A DNA stretch of 64,000 bases. It comes from JAAXIE01 sp965204245. GTDB lineage: Bacteria > Chloroflexota > Dehalococcoidia > Lucifugimonadales > JAAXIE01. This document shows, piece by piece, positions 47,533 through 57,453 of the stretch; the first letter of the stretch is position 1; each line of letters starts with the position of its first letter. The notes beneath the pieces were generated by a model. That model had not been told where the DNA came from and did no database searches. It saw only the letters and a program-made list of their open reading frames with translations. Where the stretch lies: assembly GCA_965204245.1 (NCBI GenBank), contig CBDBED010000009.1, forward strand, positions 1 through 64,000. Direction: 5' to 3'. A program made the position numbers and the translations under genes.

Positions 47533-48558
47533 TTGTCGGATCATACTCAACTTATCCCCGACCAGAGCCATATCAACAAGGTACGCGATGCCCTGAACAT
47601 CCGCCCCATCTCCAGGGCTTCCGTCATGGTTGGGAGTGGATTCAGTAGAAATGCGAAGAAGACTCGATTCGATGCTCCCGACATTCCCTTATGGAGGGAC
47701 ATTGCCAAGGCACTCTTCAACGACCTGTATCCTGAAAGCACCAACCGTGGTTATGATCGTGTGGGTGTAACAACTCCATCAATTGACAATGTATTGAGAT
47801 TGGCCCAAGAGTACAAGACGGCGTTTGGGCGCAGCGATTTGTACAAGCTTTTGGATCAACTCATTCGAGATCTCGAGTTTGTGCCAGGAGAGGCTCACTT
47901 ACGATTGTTGAAACTACCTTGGCGCGATGTCTTTACAACGAACTGGGATACGCTCTTGGAACGCGCAAGCTCGGTGATAGAGGAGCGTCCGTATCTGGTA
48001 GTGCAGAATATGGAACAACTTCCCATAGTGAGCCCACCACGCATCATCAAGTTGCATGGCTCATTTCCTTCACAGTTCCCGCTAATTCTTACCGAAGAGG
48101 ACTATAGAACCTACCCAAGTGACTTTGCGCCATTTGTGAATACCGTCCAACAGGCGTTGATGGAAACTGTATTCTGCCTCATTGGATTCTCAGGGGACGA
48201 CCCCAATTTCCTCAAGTGGTCAGGCTGGGTACGCGACAACCTGGGGGAAGCAGCGCCAAAGATTTACTTAGCCGGTTGGCTGGGTTTATCCCCCCATCGT
48301 CGTCGGATGCTGGAGGAAGACCGCGGCGTCGTGCCAATCGACCTCGCCAACCACCCTAAGGCCCAGACTTGGCCTGTGTATCGTCGTCACGAGTACGCTA
48401 CTGAGTGGTTACTCCACACTTTGGAACCCAGTAGGCCATATGACAGGACAACTTGGCCTTCACCGCCGGAACAAGAGGAAACACCAATACCCGATTACCT
48501 TGAGCCTTTGGTGAGAATCGTTCCTGAAGTGCCTATACAGGAACCTGATAGAAAGTAG
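47533..48558 (+). CDS. SIR2-like NAD-binding protein, defence type
   Basis: 341 residues from TTG 47533. Features of the SIR2_2/defence sirtuins: VMVGSGFSRNAKK (NAD pocket), WRDVFTTNWDTLLERA, RIIKLHGSFPSQFPLILTEE (catalytic His position), FCLIGFSGDDPNFLKW and GLSPHRRRMLEE. Defence SIR2 proteins degrade NAD+ on phage infection. There is no large C-terminal sensor domain as in DSR1/DSR2; the last 50 residues are Pro-rich. The next gene begins two bases after its stop, so the 931-residue partner is almost certainly produced with it. Confidence 0.85.
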   Translation: MSDHTQLIPDQSHINKVRDALNIRPISRASVMVGSGFSRNAKKTRFDAPDIPLWRDIAKALFNDLYPESTNRGYDRVGVTTPSIDNVLRLAQEYKTAFGRSDLYKLLDQLIRDLEFVPGEAHLRLLKLPWRDVFTTNWDTLLERASSVIEERPYLVVQNMEQLPIVSPPRIIKLHGSFPSQFPLILTEEDYRTYPSDFAPFVNTVQQALMETVFCLIGFSGDDPNFLKWSGWVRDNLGEAAPKIYLAGWLGLSPHRRRMLEEDRGVVPIDLANHPKAQTWPVYRRHEYATEWLLHTLEPSRPYDRTTWPSPPEQEETPIPDYLEPLVRIVPEVPIQEPDRK

Positions 48559-48559
48559 G

Positions 48560-51355
48560 ATGGCGATGCCCACCGCCAATGATATTGAACCGCGAGAGCG
48601 GATTAGAGAAGTGCTCAAGATCTGGGCACATAACAGGAACTTATACCCTGGGTGGCTAGTTTATCCGTCTGGACAAGAACGTTTCAAACTTAGCAGCCGT
48701 ACAGATGATTGGGAGCCGCCTATTCTCAACTCGTTGCCGGACTTCACTCCGTCCGAACGTCTAAATGCTGTTCGTGAAGTTATATGGCGCCGAGAAATTC
48801 TGCTTGAACCAATTACACTTAATCTAGAAGCTGCTGCGCAGGACGTCTTGGATGTCATAGACTGCGAGCATCAGACCATTGAAGGCGCTAAAGAAACGCG
48901 CGATGACTGGGCTGATATCCGGGACGCTTGGAGGACCGTAGCGCTTGCATTGGTTACAGTTGCGCGAATCGATTGCAAGAGTCAATTATTTGAGAGGCGT
49001 CTTGACTCGCTGATCCCGTTTGCGAACGACGGCCCCGACGTTGTTCACCGAATTCAGCAGGAACGGTGTCTGTGGTCAGTCTATTCGATGGCTTTTGATC
49101 ATCTGGATTCTCTGCTTGATGACTGGCCAGTCGAAAATTGCGACCCGGTGTGGGCGCTTCGCAAGGCCGCACTGCTTACAGAAGCACGCCGTTACGATGA
49201 ATCTAGTTTTTTGATACAGAGTGCGCTCAACTCACTTCGGAGAGACGTTAAAGAGGGGAAAAGCATCTCGAGCGCCTCACGAGAGGGATGGGCCTTAACT
49301 TCTACGCTCACAATGAAGAATCAGCAGATGGTTTCTAGGGAGTGGGACAAACTTGCTTCCCAGAAGTGTGACGCTGGGGCCGAGGCGGACTATATCAGAC
49401 GCGCTATGATGCGCACAACAGAAAGAGACGAAGCACCATCTTTTGATTTGGGAATCAGACGGAGTAACGGCATCCGATTTCCCAATGCAAGTCGCTCACG
49501 GGTGATCGCCGCCTATAGGGCGGTACGTCTGCCGGAAGTTACAGGGTTACCTCCTGTCAACAACCCCAAGGATGATTCGCTTATACCTATGTCAATGGTG
49601 TCAGATACTCTGAAAATGGCTGCGGAGGAACTAGTTGCGACTGACGCAGAACTGGCTAAACCAGAACTCGCAGTAAGGTTGCTGCTCCGCATCTGTAGCT
49701 ACGATAACGACAAGAGCCTCCAACGTGTGCTGTCGCGTACAAGCATTGCCGGACTATCAGATGATAGCGTGGCAACACTTGCCCGGATATGCATCGGTGT
49801 AATCAAGTATGCGCTGCCTCGCCTGTTTGAGACAGCCGAACCCCTCGGCACGATTTCTTGGATAGAACGTATGCGGGTCGCTCTGGAAGTCTTGTCTAGG
49901 CTTGCACTGCGCCTCTCACCAGACATGGTGGACGACTGCGTAAGTGTTGCCCTGGAATGCTATCGAAGCGATCGCGTTCCGCAGCACCCGTTCCTGGCAT
50001 CGCCTGTGCGTAATCTGTTGAGGCGTTCGTGGAGATCCCTGCCGGAGAACCATCGCGCTAGTCGTGCGTTGGACTTATTGGGTGCACCTATAGTAGGGCT
50101 TGACGGCTTCGCCGGCGATGCGAATTGCCCTGACCCCGGAGAGTTCGTAAACGTTGAGGACCTGCCATCCAAGCGCACTCTTGGGAAGGAGAACCAATAC
50201 CGGGAAGTCCTTGATTTTCTGATACGCGGATTGCTCACTAGCGGGGAGGCCCGCAAGCGGGCAACATTCAGGCTAATACCACTCGTGCTTTCTGATATTC
50301 TGACTGATAGCGAAGCATTAAATGTCGCTAATGCGCTTTGGCGCGATTCCGATCCTGTCTTTAGCAATGCATCTGGCCCGAGTTCTCCCCTTGATTGGGT
50401 GTATCTGATTCTGCCGGAATTGGACAAAGGCAAAGCTGAGCAGTCCTTTAGAGGCAAGTGGCTGACTCCCAGCTCCGAAAAGGACAGTGAAGGACTAGAT
50501 TATTCCACTAGGATGCTTACGCAAGTCGGTGCAGCTGTTTCTGGATTGAGACAACGAGATCGGCCGTTCCGCTTGTCGATCGAGGATGAACAACACATAG
50601 CAGTCCATACAGAAAAGCTTGTCGAGATGTTCTCTTCAAGTTCAGTGCGATTCGATTTTGGCATCATGTCCACTATTGCTCATATCGGTTCATTGATAAG
50701 TGAGATCACATTCCCTGATGATATTGCTGAGAATCTGTTTCAGAGGGTCGAATTCATGCTTGGCCCACAGACCCGGACAAGAGACCTATTGATCGCGCCC
50801 CTCCATAATGCACGGATAGCATTGGCATTCGCGTTAGTACCAGGTCTCGTCAAGGCAATGCCAGACCGTATAGAGAATATGTCGATCTGGCTGAGGACAG
50901 GATTAGCATCTGAGGATGACGCCCGAGTTAGAGGAACTCTGTCGGCACTGCAATTTTGGCTATCCGCGTCAACGAATACGACATTGCGCCCGGTTCCAGA
51001 CGACCTGATTCGTGAGGTAGGGGTCATCATCGCCTCCGACCGTAGGATCGCACTTGCAGACGCCCTCATTTGCGCCACCTTGGTGTTCGATAAGGGGTCA
51101 GAAGGGCATAGAGACACAATTGGTCCGCTTGCGTTACTAGGCCTTAGTTACCTTGCCGAGAAATTGCAATATGTTCCTGACCCAGATAGCCATGATGGCG
51201 TGCATACGCTCCGGTTGCTCTGTGCCCAGCTAGCAACATATCTAGCTCGAGATGGATTTGAGAACGATGCGACCGTGGCTAAGTGGTTGGAAATTGGCAG
51301 AAGCGACCTATTTCCAGAAATGAGGAATGTCGTCCTATCTTACGAAACGGAGTGA
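48560..51355 (+). CDS. 931-residue helical partner of the SIR2 protein
   Basis: An open frame from ATG 48560 (or 48566) without membrane segments, P-loop, protease or nuclease motif that I can see. The composition and pattern (VRLLLRICSYDNDKSLQRVL, MRVALEVLSRLALRLSPDMV, NARIALAFALVPGLVKAMPD) suggest an alpha-solenoid. An N-terminal part has WLVYPSGQERFKLSSRTDDW. It could be the phage sensor or regulator for the SIR2 effector, the role played by the C-terminal half in single-chain DSR proteins. A relation to DUF4020-type partners of SIR2 proteins should be tested. No family could be named from sequence alone. Confidence 0.7.
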   Translation: MAMPTANDIEPRERIREVLKIWAHNRNLYPGWLVYPSGQERFKLSSRTDDWEPPILNSLPDFTPSERLNAVREVIWRREILLEPITLNLEAAAQDVLDVIDCEHQTIEGAKETRDDWADIRDAWRTVALALVTVARIDCKSQLFERRLDSLIPFANDGPDVVHRIQQERCLWSVYSMAFDHLDSLLDDWPVENCDPVWALRKAALLTEARRYDESSFLIQSALNSLRRDVKEGKSISSASREGWALTSTLTMKNQQMVSREWDKLASQKCDAGAEADYIRRAMMRTTERDEAPSFDLGIRRSNGIRFPNASRSRVIAAYRAVRLPEVTGLPPVNNPKDDSLIPMSMVSDTLKMAAEELVATDAELAKPELAVRLLLRICSYDNDKSLQRVLSRTSIAGLSDDSVATLARICIGVIKYALPRLFETAEPLGTISWIERMRVALEVLSRLALRLSPDMVDDCVSVALECYRSDRVPQHPFLASPVRNLLRRSWRSLPENHRASRALDLLGAPIVGLDGFAGDANCPDPGEFVNVEDLPSKRTLGKENQYREVLDFLIRGLLTSGEARKRATFRLIPLVLSDILTDSEALNVANALWRDSDPVFSNASGPSSPLDWVYLILPELDKGKAEQSFRGKWLTPSSEKDSEGLDYSTRMLTQVGAAVSGLRQRDRPFRLSIEDEQHIAVHTEKLVEMFSSSSVRFDFGIMSTIAHIGSLISEITFPDDIAENLFQRVEFMLGPQTRTRDLLIAPLHNARIALAFALVPGLVKAMPDRIENMSIWLRTGLASEDDARVRGTLSALQFWLSASTNTTLRPVPDDLIREVGVIIASDRRIALADALICATLVFDKGSEGHRDTIGPLALLGLSYLAEKLQYVPDPDSHDGVHTLRLLCAQLATYLARDGFENDATVAKWLEIGRSDLFPEMRNVVLSYETE

Positions 51356-51384
51356 ACTAGAACGAAGCACTAACGTGAAGGGAA

Positions 51385-51406
51385 ATGATCACGAAGAAGT
51401 GATCAT
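51385..51406. promoter_or_regulatory. Eight-base-arm inverted repeat
   Basis: ATGATCAC-GAAGAA-GTGATCAT, 30 bases after the stop of the 931-residue gene. No U-tract follows, so an operator for the downstream genes is as likely as a terminator. Confidence 0.35.
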
Positions 51407-51630
51407 GCTGGTGAGCTCGGTCCTAGAGGAGAGGGTCGATGTCGATGTTAGGGACCAACGGACGACCAGGAGTTGAGGCGGGTTCCGGTTTGTTGGGATC
51501 CCAGGCGACTGGAGGGCTAACGCGACCATTGTGAACCTATTGCGTATTCAGGTTGGGAGAAGACGCAGATGATCCTGGCTCGAACTTCACCCAGACTTGC
51601 ACCAGCTGCCGTATTTCGAGGGGAGAAACT

Positions 51631-52113
51631 ATGATTCCTAGGAATGAGCCGATGGGTATCGTGTCACGCACTCGCAAGAATCTGGTCTATATGAGGAACG
51701 CTCGACATACTGGCGCGGACGTTCACGAGGTTACCCATCTGTTGAATTCTCTCCTGGGGCTTATCGTTGTGCCTTGGGAAAAACTCCAGAGGAATATATT
51801 GGACGACGCCATTGAGGGGCTTGAAAGACAAGGCTGGCCAATGCCGAGAGTTCACGTGGACGAATACTCTGACAAGACGAAGACCCTGAAGGTCCTGGTC
51901 AGGCGTTTGCGTAATGCTGTTGCTCATGGCCGTTTTTGGTTTGTGGGTATTGAACCGTATTCCTCAGATTCGCGTGAGCCGTCGAACGTGCAACTTATAG
52001 TGACGGACGGCCCAAAGAAGGATGTCATTAAGTGGAAGGCGGAGATAAACGGAGAGGATCTGTACCGGTTCTGCAACAAATTCATACAACACATAGAAAT
52101 CAGGCTGGGCTAA
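51631..52113 (+). CDS. HEPN-family protein (pEK499-type)
   Basis: 160 residues from ATG 51631, which has AGGGGAGA upstream. SRTRKNLVYMRNARHTGADV, EVTHLLNSLLGLIVVPWEKL and the motif VRRLRNAVAHGRFWF (R-N-x3-H) match the HEPN_pEK499_p136 family. HEPN proteins are RNA-cleaving effectors or toxins. It lies in the defence island 275 bases after the SIR2 module, same strand. Confidence 0.65.
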   Translation: MIPRNEPMGIVSRTRKNLVYMRNARHTGADVHEVTHLLNSLLGLIVVPWEKLQRNILDDAIEGLERQGWPMPRVHVDEYSDKTKTLKVLVRRLRNAVAHGRFWFVGIEPYSSDSREPSNVQLIVTDGPKKDVIKWKAEINGEDLYRFCNKFIQHIEIRLG

Positions 52114-52210
52114 GGACTCAAAGGCCCAATACTGACCGGAGGACACGGGAGACCGCCCCTAGGTCTGCTATACTTTGCCTAATCTCGTCTGGTGAGGAAG
52201 GGAACTTCTA

Positions 52211-52438
52211 GTGGAGATCATCGTCAAGCTGTCAGACAAGGTGGGTATGATCTTCGAGAAGGACACGCGTACTTACCGACTAGTTATCAAGTCAACGGTA
52301 GGTGGAGGCGATGTGACTTCCGTTGAGGCGACACCCTCCGAGGCCCTGTTTATCTCGAAAGTCATATCTAGACTGGCACGTGAGCTACGTGAGGAAAAGG
52401 AGAGAGAAGAGGCGGAACGCCGCCGGGAATATTCCTAG
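52211..52438 (+). CDS. Small hypothetical protein
   Basis: 75 residues from GTG 52211. A beta-rich start (DKVGMIFEKDTRTYRLVIKS) and a charged helical end (LARELREEKEREEAERRREY). GGAAGGGAAC upstream is a weak ribosome-binding site. No family was recognised. Confidence 0.4.
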   Translation: MEIIVKLSDKVGMIFEKDTRTYRLVIKSTVGGGDVTSVEATPSEALFISKVISRLARELREEKEREEAERRREYS

Positions 52439-52908
52439 TCCTCTCCTCCAAAGGGATTCAAGGGATCACCCTCCACTTGATATCGACCTCCACGGCTCCG
52501 TTTGCGTAGATACTCATCCAAGGCCCTAAGACCGCTGCCTAAAGCAAACATCGCGACAGAGGCATAGATGAGCCATGTCGCTGAGACCCTGGGCCACCAT
52601 TGTCCCAAAATGAATACCAATACAATCCCAGCAGCCCCCATTAGGTAGAACACCAGTGCCGTTCGAGGAGATCTTAGAACACCTACGATCAACGGCATCG
52701 ACTCCTTCACCCGTAGTCGCCTCGACTGTCGGATTAGCTGAGGATACGCTAGCACGACTATAAGGACCGACAGTAGGATTGGGACAATCTGAAGAATCAA
52801 CCTAAGCAAGGAAGAGTCAATCTCCACAAGGCCGAACGCGGTCTGCCAAACACTGAGTAAGACGGTGATGACTATAGAGACGAGGATCCCCTTCGAAGGC
52901 ATAGGCAC
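52435..52908 (-). CDS. Four-helix membrane protein
   Basis: 157 residues. Hydrophobic segments GILVSIVITVLLSVWQTAFG, LILQIVPILLSVLIVVLAY, TALVFYLMGAAGIVLVFILG and SATWLIYASVAMFALGSGLR. The end is charged (YLRKRSRGGRYQVEGD). Convergent to the previous gene with a four-base overlap. Membrane proteins are frequent in defence islands, but nothing ties this one to a known system. Confidence 0.55.
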   Translation of the reverse strand: MPMPSKGILVSIVITVLLSVWQTAFGLVEIDSSLLRLILQIVPILLSVLIVVLAYPQLIRQSRRLRVKESMPLIVGVLRSPRTALVFYLMGAAGIVLVFILGQWWPRVSATWLIYASVAMFALGSGLRALDEYLRKRSRGGRYQVEGDPLNPFGGED

Positions 52909-53337
52909 ATTATAGTACCTACACGCCGTATGCCGTCTTCCCTGTCTTTGAAGAATGACCTAGTGAAGATATGGTGCAAGGGTGCATAGGCCCTCTTCGT
53001 ATGTTCTTTCCGCACCCACCAACATGGATTCCGCAGAGATGACCGTCTCTGGAAGGCAGATAGGAGAATCGTTTGCGATTGCTTATGCCTTCGGTAGCCT
53101 CCAGCCGTACCCGCCGCTGCTCGTCCGTGCAGCTCGTCTAATCCACCGGCCCAACACCACAAAGCACTGGGACTAGGCCTGGATCAAGAGATCGGCGGGA
53201 TACTTGAGTATCTCACGCATAACCCGTAATATACATATGTGTTTAGCGTTGGAATGACCAGTCATCTGCCAACACCAGTTGATAGGCCTACGCGATACAC
53301 ATAGCTTAGCTCTGTGTAGCTGGGCAAAAGAGCAACC
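52909..53337. other. Intergenic, no supported gene
   Basis: About 430 bases with short open frames only. It should hold the promoters of the flanking divergent genes. Confidence 0.4.
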
Positions 53338-54153
53338 ATGCCAACTATCAAACACGACACCTTCTTTCGCCGACATCCGGTGTTCACCAGAGAGGAACTG
53401 GCTGAACATCTCTCCTCCGGCGGCCATGTCGGACCAAGAACTCAAGAGTCTCTGGTTGGCTACCACACCAGGACGGGACGGCTTGTTCGAGTTCGACGCG
53501 GGCTGTTCGCAGTCATCCCACCGGAAGCCGACAGCGACACATACCCCATAGACCCATTTCTGGTAGCGTCCAAGATGACGCCCGACTCGGTACTGGGATA
53601 CCACACGGCGTTGGAGCTGCACGGTCGAGCATACTCGGTGTGGCAGCATCTCACGTACCTGACGTCCCGTCCGGTGGAGCCGCTGACGTTCCGATCCCAC
53701 GTCTATAGGGGGTCCAGATTCCCGGAGGCGCTTGTCCGTGTAGGAAAGGAGCGCTTCGGCGTGTCGACGATGGAGCGCGCCGGCATGTCTCTGAGGGTCA
53801 CGGACCTTGAGCGCACCCTGGTGGATGTTCTGGACCGCCCCCAACGTTCCGGAGGCTGGGAGGAGGTATGGCGCTCTCTCGAGTCGGTGGAGTTCTTCGA
53901 CCTCGACAAGGTCGTGGAATACGTCCTCCTGCTTGGGAATGCGACGGCCGCATCCAAGGTGGGTTTCTACCTGGACCAGCACCGCGAGGCGCTGATGGTG
54001 CAGGAAAGCCATCTGGCGGCGCTCCGTGGTCAGCGGCCGAGGCAGCCCCATTACGTCGACCGGAGCAAGAGTGGGGACGGAAACTTTGTTTCCGAATGGA
54101 ACTTGGTAGTCCCTACCGAGCTGACTGAGCGGCCCTGGGCAGAGGTGACATGA
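53338..54153 (+). CDS. abiEi: AbiEi antitoxin/transcriptional regulator
   Basis: 271 residues. An N-terminal winged helix (HPVFTREELAEHL, GRLVRVRRGLFAVIPPE) is followed by the AbiEi body: SVLGYHTALELHGRAYSVWQ, MSLRVTDLERTLVDVLDRP and the conserved VEYVLLLGNATAASKVGFYL. It represses its operon and counters the AbiEii toxin. It overlaps abiEii by four bases (ATGA). Confidence 0.85.
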   Translation: MPTIKHDTFFRRHPVFTREELAEHLSSGGHVGPRTQESLVGYHTRTGRLVRVRRGLFAVIPPEADSDTYPIDPFLVASKMTPDSVLGYHTALELHGRAYSVWQHLTYLTSRPVEPLTFRSHVYRGSRFPEALVRVGKERFGVSTMERAGMSLRVTDLERTLVDVLDRPQRSGGWEEVWRSLESVEFFDLDKVVEYVLLLGNATAASKVGFYLDQHREALMVQESHLAALRGQRPRQPHYVDRSKSGDGNFVSEWNLVVPTELTERPWAEVT

Positions 54154-55118
54154 GGCTATCTCCTGAGAGGCTGGCAGCAGAAGCGGAGGCGACCGGGTTC
54201 CGGCCGGACGTCTTGGAGAAGGCGATCCAGCTACTCGGTCTCCTGGACGCAATCCAAAGCCATCCATTCCTGAGGGGAAAGCTCGCTCTCAAAGGCGGGA
54301 CGGCGCTGAATCTGTTCGTGTTCGAAGTTCCGAGACTGTCCGTCGATATCGACCTGAACTATGTGGGCGCCGAAGACAGAGAGACCATGCTGGACGAGCG
54401 TCCCAGCGTGGAGGAGGCCATGCAGGCGGTCTTCAGCCGGCAGGACCTTGGCGTCAGGCGGATTCCTCAAGACCATGCGGGAGGCAAATGGTCGCTCCGT
54501 TATCCCGCGGCTGCCGGCCAGAGCGGCAGAATCGACGTGGACGTCAATTACATGTACCGCGTGCCCCTGTGGCCAACGACGACCATGGACTCGTATTCCC
54601 TGGGCGGCTGGAGGGCAACCGGCATCCCGGTGGTGAACATCCACGAACTCGCCGCAGGAAAAGTCACGGCGCTTCTGGCCAGGCGCAGGGCGAGAGACCT
54701 GTTCGACAGCCGCCTAGTCCTCTCTATGCCCGGCATCGATCTTTCAAGGCTTAGGACGGCCTTCGTCGTATACGGAGCCATGGCCAGGAGGGACTGGCGC
54801 ACAGTTTCGGCCGATGATGTGGCGTTCGACCCAGCTGAGCTATCCAGCCAGCTCGTGCCTGCCCTCCGGCTTGGCGGAGTCCCAGATCTGGAAGCGGTCG
54901 CTTACGGCAAGAACCTAGTGAATGAATGCCGAGAGGCGCTGGGTGCGTTGCTTCCCTTCGATGACGCGGAACGGGCATTCTTGGACCTGTTGCTGGACGA
55001 AGGGAACGTTGATGCGGCGCTCCTGACCCGTGACGAGATGCTCCAAGAGCGCATCCAAGCTCATCCTCTCCTTGAGTGGAAGGCACAGCACGTTCGGCGC
55101 CACAAAGGAATGTCCTGA
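54150..55118 (+). CDS. abiEii: AbiEii nucleotidyltransferase toxin
   Basis: 322 residues. LRGKLALKGGTALNLFVFE and RLSVDIDLNYVG are the two nucleotidyltransferase motifs (GG-x3-L and S-x-D-x-D); INIHELAAGKVTALLARRRA-type sequence with FDSRL is the third. AbiEii adds nucleotides to tRNA and causes reversible growth arrest; AbiE systems act in abortive infection. The gene is intact. Confidence 0.9.
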   Translation: MRLSPERLAAEAEATGFRPDVLEKAIQLLGLLDAIQSHPFLRGKLALKGGTALNLFVFEVPRLSVDIDLNYVGAEDRETMLDERPSVEEAMQAVFSRQDLGVRRIPQDHAGGKWSLRYPAAAGQSGRIDVDVNYMYRVPLWPTTTMDSYSLGGWRATGIPVVNIHELAAGKVTALLARRRARDLFDSRLVLSMPGIDLSRLRTAFVVYGAMARRDWRTVSADDVAFDPAELSSQLVPALRLGGVPDLEAVAYGKNLVNECREALGALLPFDDAERAFLDLLLDEGNVDAALLTRDEMLQERIQAHPLLEWKAQHVRRHKGMS

Positions 55119-55349
55119 CGACGTTCAAGAGCCAACCCAGCACAGGTCCGTCCTTGACCACGCTGATGACATTCAGCGAGCAACCCCCCAGCAGATCTGG
55201 CCACGGCTCTCACTGTCCGCTAGGGCCATAACGGCTACTCCCCATGTCTGAGTCTGACCCCAATGACACACTCGATCCGTGATGCTTGAAGCCACCCTTA
55301 CGTAATGGTAAGATATGTCTGATCCTGTTACTGCGGAGGGCTTACGGTC

Positions 55350-55733
55350 TTGCACGAGCAACTGTTGAGAGCTGAACGGGAGCGCCAACGCAAGGCGGGG
55401 GAAGAGGCAAGAGCGCTTGGAAACGAGGTGCTGACCCCCCAGGCAGCGATGTCGCTGTTCGGCATATCCGCGGCCGCTGTGCGTCAGGCCCGGCTGGCCG
55501 GGCACGTCGAAACACGGCTGACCTGTCACGTGACCGATAGGCCCGTGCATCTTCTCAGTCTTTCAAGCGCCATAGACTACTGGCAGTACAGGAAGCGAGA
55601 GGATTTCGAAGAAGTGGTAGAGAGTATGCGTCAGAATGGCCACCTTCTGGCAGTCGACATGGTTGTCTTCAACGTCTTGCACACGAAGCCCTTTGTCGTA
55701 TGGGAGAGTGCGGAGCTAGGCCATGATTGCTGA
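55350..55733 (+). CDS. Small HTH-like protein upstream of recombinase 2, candidate directionality factor
   Basis: 127 residues from TTG 55350. EVLTPQAAMSLFGISAAAVR and QARLAGHVETRLTCHVTDRP look like an excisionase-type helix-turn-helix with a wing. It ends 38 bases before the chosen recombinase 2 start. Position and fold suggest a recombination directionality factor or recombinase regulator; this is inference. Confidence 0.5.
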   Translation: MHEQLLRAERERQRKAGEEARALGNEVLTPQAAMSLFGISAAAVRQARLAGHVETRLTCHVTDRPVHLLSLSSAIDYWQYRKREDFEEVVESMRQNGHLLAVDMVVFNVLHTKPFVVWESAELGHDC

Positions 55734-55770
55734 ACGGAAGCTCAAGGAAAGAGACAAGGAGAAGAGACTG

Positions 55771-57453
55771 ATGACAGACCGACTCGACCTAATACCAGCA
55801 GCCCTCTACGCCAGGGTCTCCAGCGACCGGCAGGACGTGGACAACTCCGTGGCCGCACAGTTGAGGGCGCTCAGGGACTACGCCGAGAAGAACGGCTACA
55901 TGGTCTTTCGGGAGTACGTGGACGAGGCCGAGAGCGGTCGCGTCGCCGACCGCCCCGAGTTTCGCAAGATGATCGACGAGGCCGCGAAGCCCAATGCGCC
56001 CTTCAAGGAAATCTTGGTCTGGAAGTTCTCCAGGTTCACCCGCAAGCGCGAGCACGCCGTCGCCTTCAAGTCCATGCTGAGGCGCAGGGGCATCCGCGTG
56101 GTATCTATCACGGAGCAAGCCGAGGATACCGCCACCGGCAGGCTCCTCGAAGGAATCATCGAGACCATCGACGAATTCTACTCGGAGAATCTGGCCCAGG
56201 AGGTCACCAGGGGCATGCGGGAAGCTGCATCGAGAGGCTTCTGGATGTCCAGCAAGCCCCCATTCGGCTTCAACCGGGTGATGGTCCAGGACGGATCAGC
56301 GAAGAGGCCCAGACTGGAGCCCGACCCCGGTTCGTCCCAGGTCGTCAGGCGCATCTTCGACTTGTCGGAGGCGGGAAAGTCAACCCTCGACATCGCCCGC
56401 ATCCTCAATGACGAGGGCATCGCCAGCCCAAGGGGAAAGCCCTGGGGCAAGACGACCCTCCACGCAATCCTCATCAACGAGACTTACACCGGCACCCTGA
56501 TCTGGGGCGTCAACGCCAAGGACGGGGCCGACCCGGTGCGGGTGGACGATGCCTTCCCGGCAATTGTTTCCAAGGCCCAGTTCCACCGTGTGGCCAAGCT
56601 GATGCGCTCCCGTGCACCCAAGATCGTCAACCCGCGCAGGGCGGCGAGCCCATTCCTCCTCAGCGGGCTGGTCAAGTGCAAGAGCTGCAAGCGGGCGCTC
56701 ACCGGCCAGTACGCCAAGAGCGGCAAGTTCCCATACTACGTCTGTCAGACCCTCATGAAGCAGGGCAGCGGGTCCTGCGACACCCCGAGGCTCAACGCTC
56801 GACAATTCGAGAAGTTCGTCGTCCAGAAGGTTCGCTCCAACATTCTCACCGAAGGGAACATCCGCGACCTGGTGAAGACCGTGGACGAGAAGATGGACAA
56901 GGTGGCCGCCGAGCAGCACAAGAGGCTGGAGACCATAGACGAGGAGCTTGAGGATGTGAAGCGGAAGCTGGGCCGCATCTGGCATTTCATTGAGACCGCC
57001 GACGACATCGACATGGCCGACGCCTCAGCCCGCATAAGGGAGCACAGGGACCGGCAGGAGCTCCTTGAGGACGAAGCGGCGGCGGCCAGGGCGGTCTTGA
57101 CCCAGCGCCGGTCTGTCCTGGACGACGTGGACACCGTCGAGTCCTACGCCAAGGAACTGAGAGACTTCCTGAAGCACAGCGAGCTGACCGAGCGCAAGGC
57201 CTTCATCCAGTCCTTCGTCAAGGAGATCGTCGTCGTACCGGACGACGCCCTCCTCAGATACACCGTGCCCATGCCCAGCGATAGCCAGATTCCAGGGAAG
57301 GCCATTGAGAAATCGGCCTTGAACGACCCGGTACTTGTTTCAGTGCACCGGAGTCCACTTAACTTTACGGTAGACAGTACCGGCCCATGTAGTGCTACCT
57401 CCTCAACGCTCCTCCCAGGTATTCTGCTGTCCTCCGGCATAGGGATGGCGTAA
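55771..57453 (+). CDS. Large serine recombinase 2, 3' end overlapping recombinase 3
   Basis: 560 residues from ATG 55771 (AAGGAGAAGAG upstream). Same architecture as recombinase 1: LYARVSSDRQDVDNSVAAQL, SRGFWMSSKPPFGFNRVMVQ, zinc ribbon VKCKSCKRALTG-YYVCQTL-GSCDTP and a coiled coil (EELEDVKRKLGRIWHFIE). The homologous part ends around IPGKAIEKSALNDP; the last 45 residues are read from the antisense of recombinase 3. The frame is intact. Confidence 0.9.
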   Translation: MTDRLDLIPAALYARVSSDRQDVDNSVAAQLRALRDYAEKNGYMVFREYVDEAESGRVADRPEFRKMIDEAAKPNAPFKEILVWKFSRFTRKREHAVAFKSMLRRRGIRVVSITEQAEDTATGRLLEGIIETIDEFYSENLAQEVTRGMREAASRGFWMSSKPPFGFNRVMVQDGSAKRPRLEPDPGSSQVVRRIFDLSEAGKSTLDIARILNDEGIASPRGKPWGKTTLHAILINETYTGTLIWGVNAKDGADPVRVDDAFPAIVSKAQFHRVAKLMRSRAPKIVNPRRAASPFLLSGLVKCKSCKRALTGQYAKSGKFPYYVCQTLMKQGSGSCDTPRLNARQFEKFVVQKVRSNILTEGNIRDLVKTVDEKMDKVAAEQHKRLETIDEELEDVKRKLGRIWHFIETADDIDMADASARIREHRDRQELLEDEAAAARAVLTQRRSVLDDVDTVESYAKELRDFLKHSELTERKAFIQSFVKEIVVVPDDALLRYTVPMPSDSQIPGKAIEKSALNDPVLVSVHRSPLNFTVDSTGPCSATSSTLLPGILLSSGIGMA

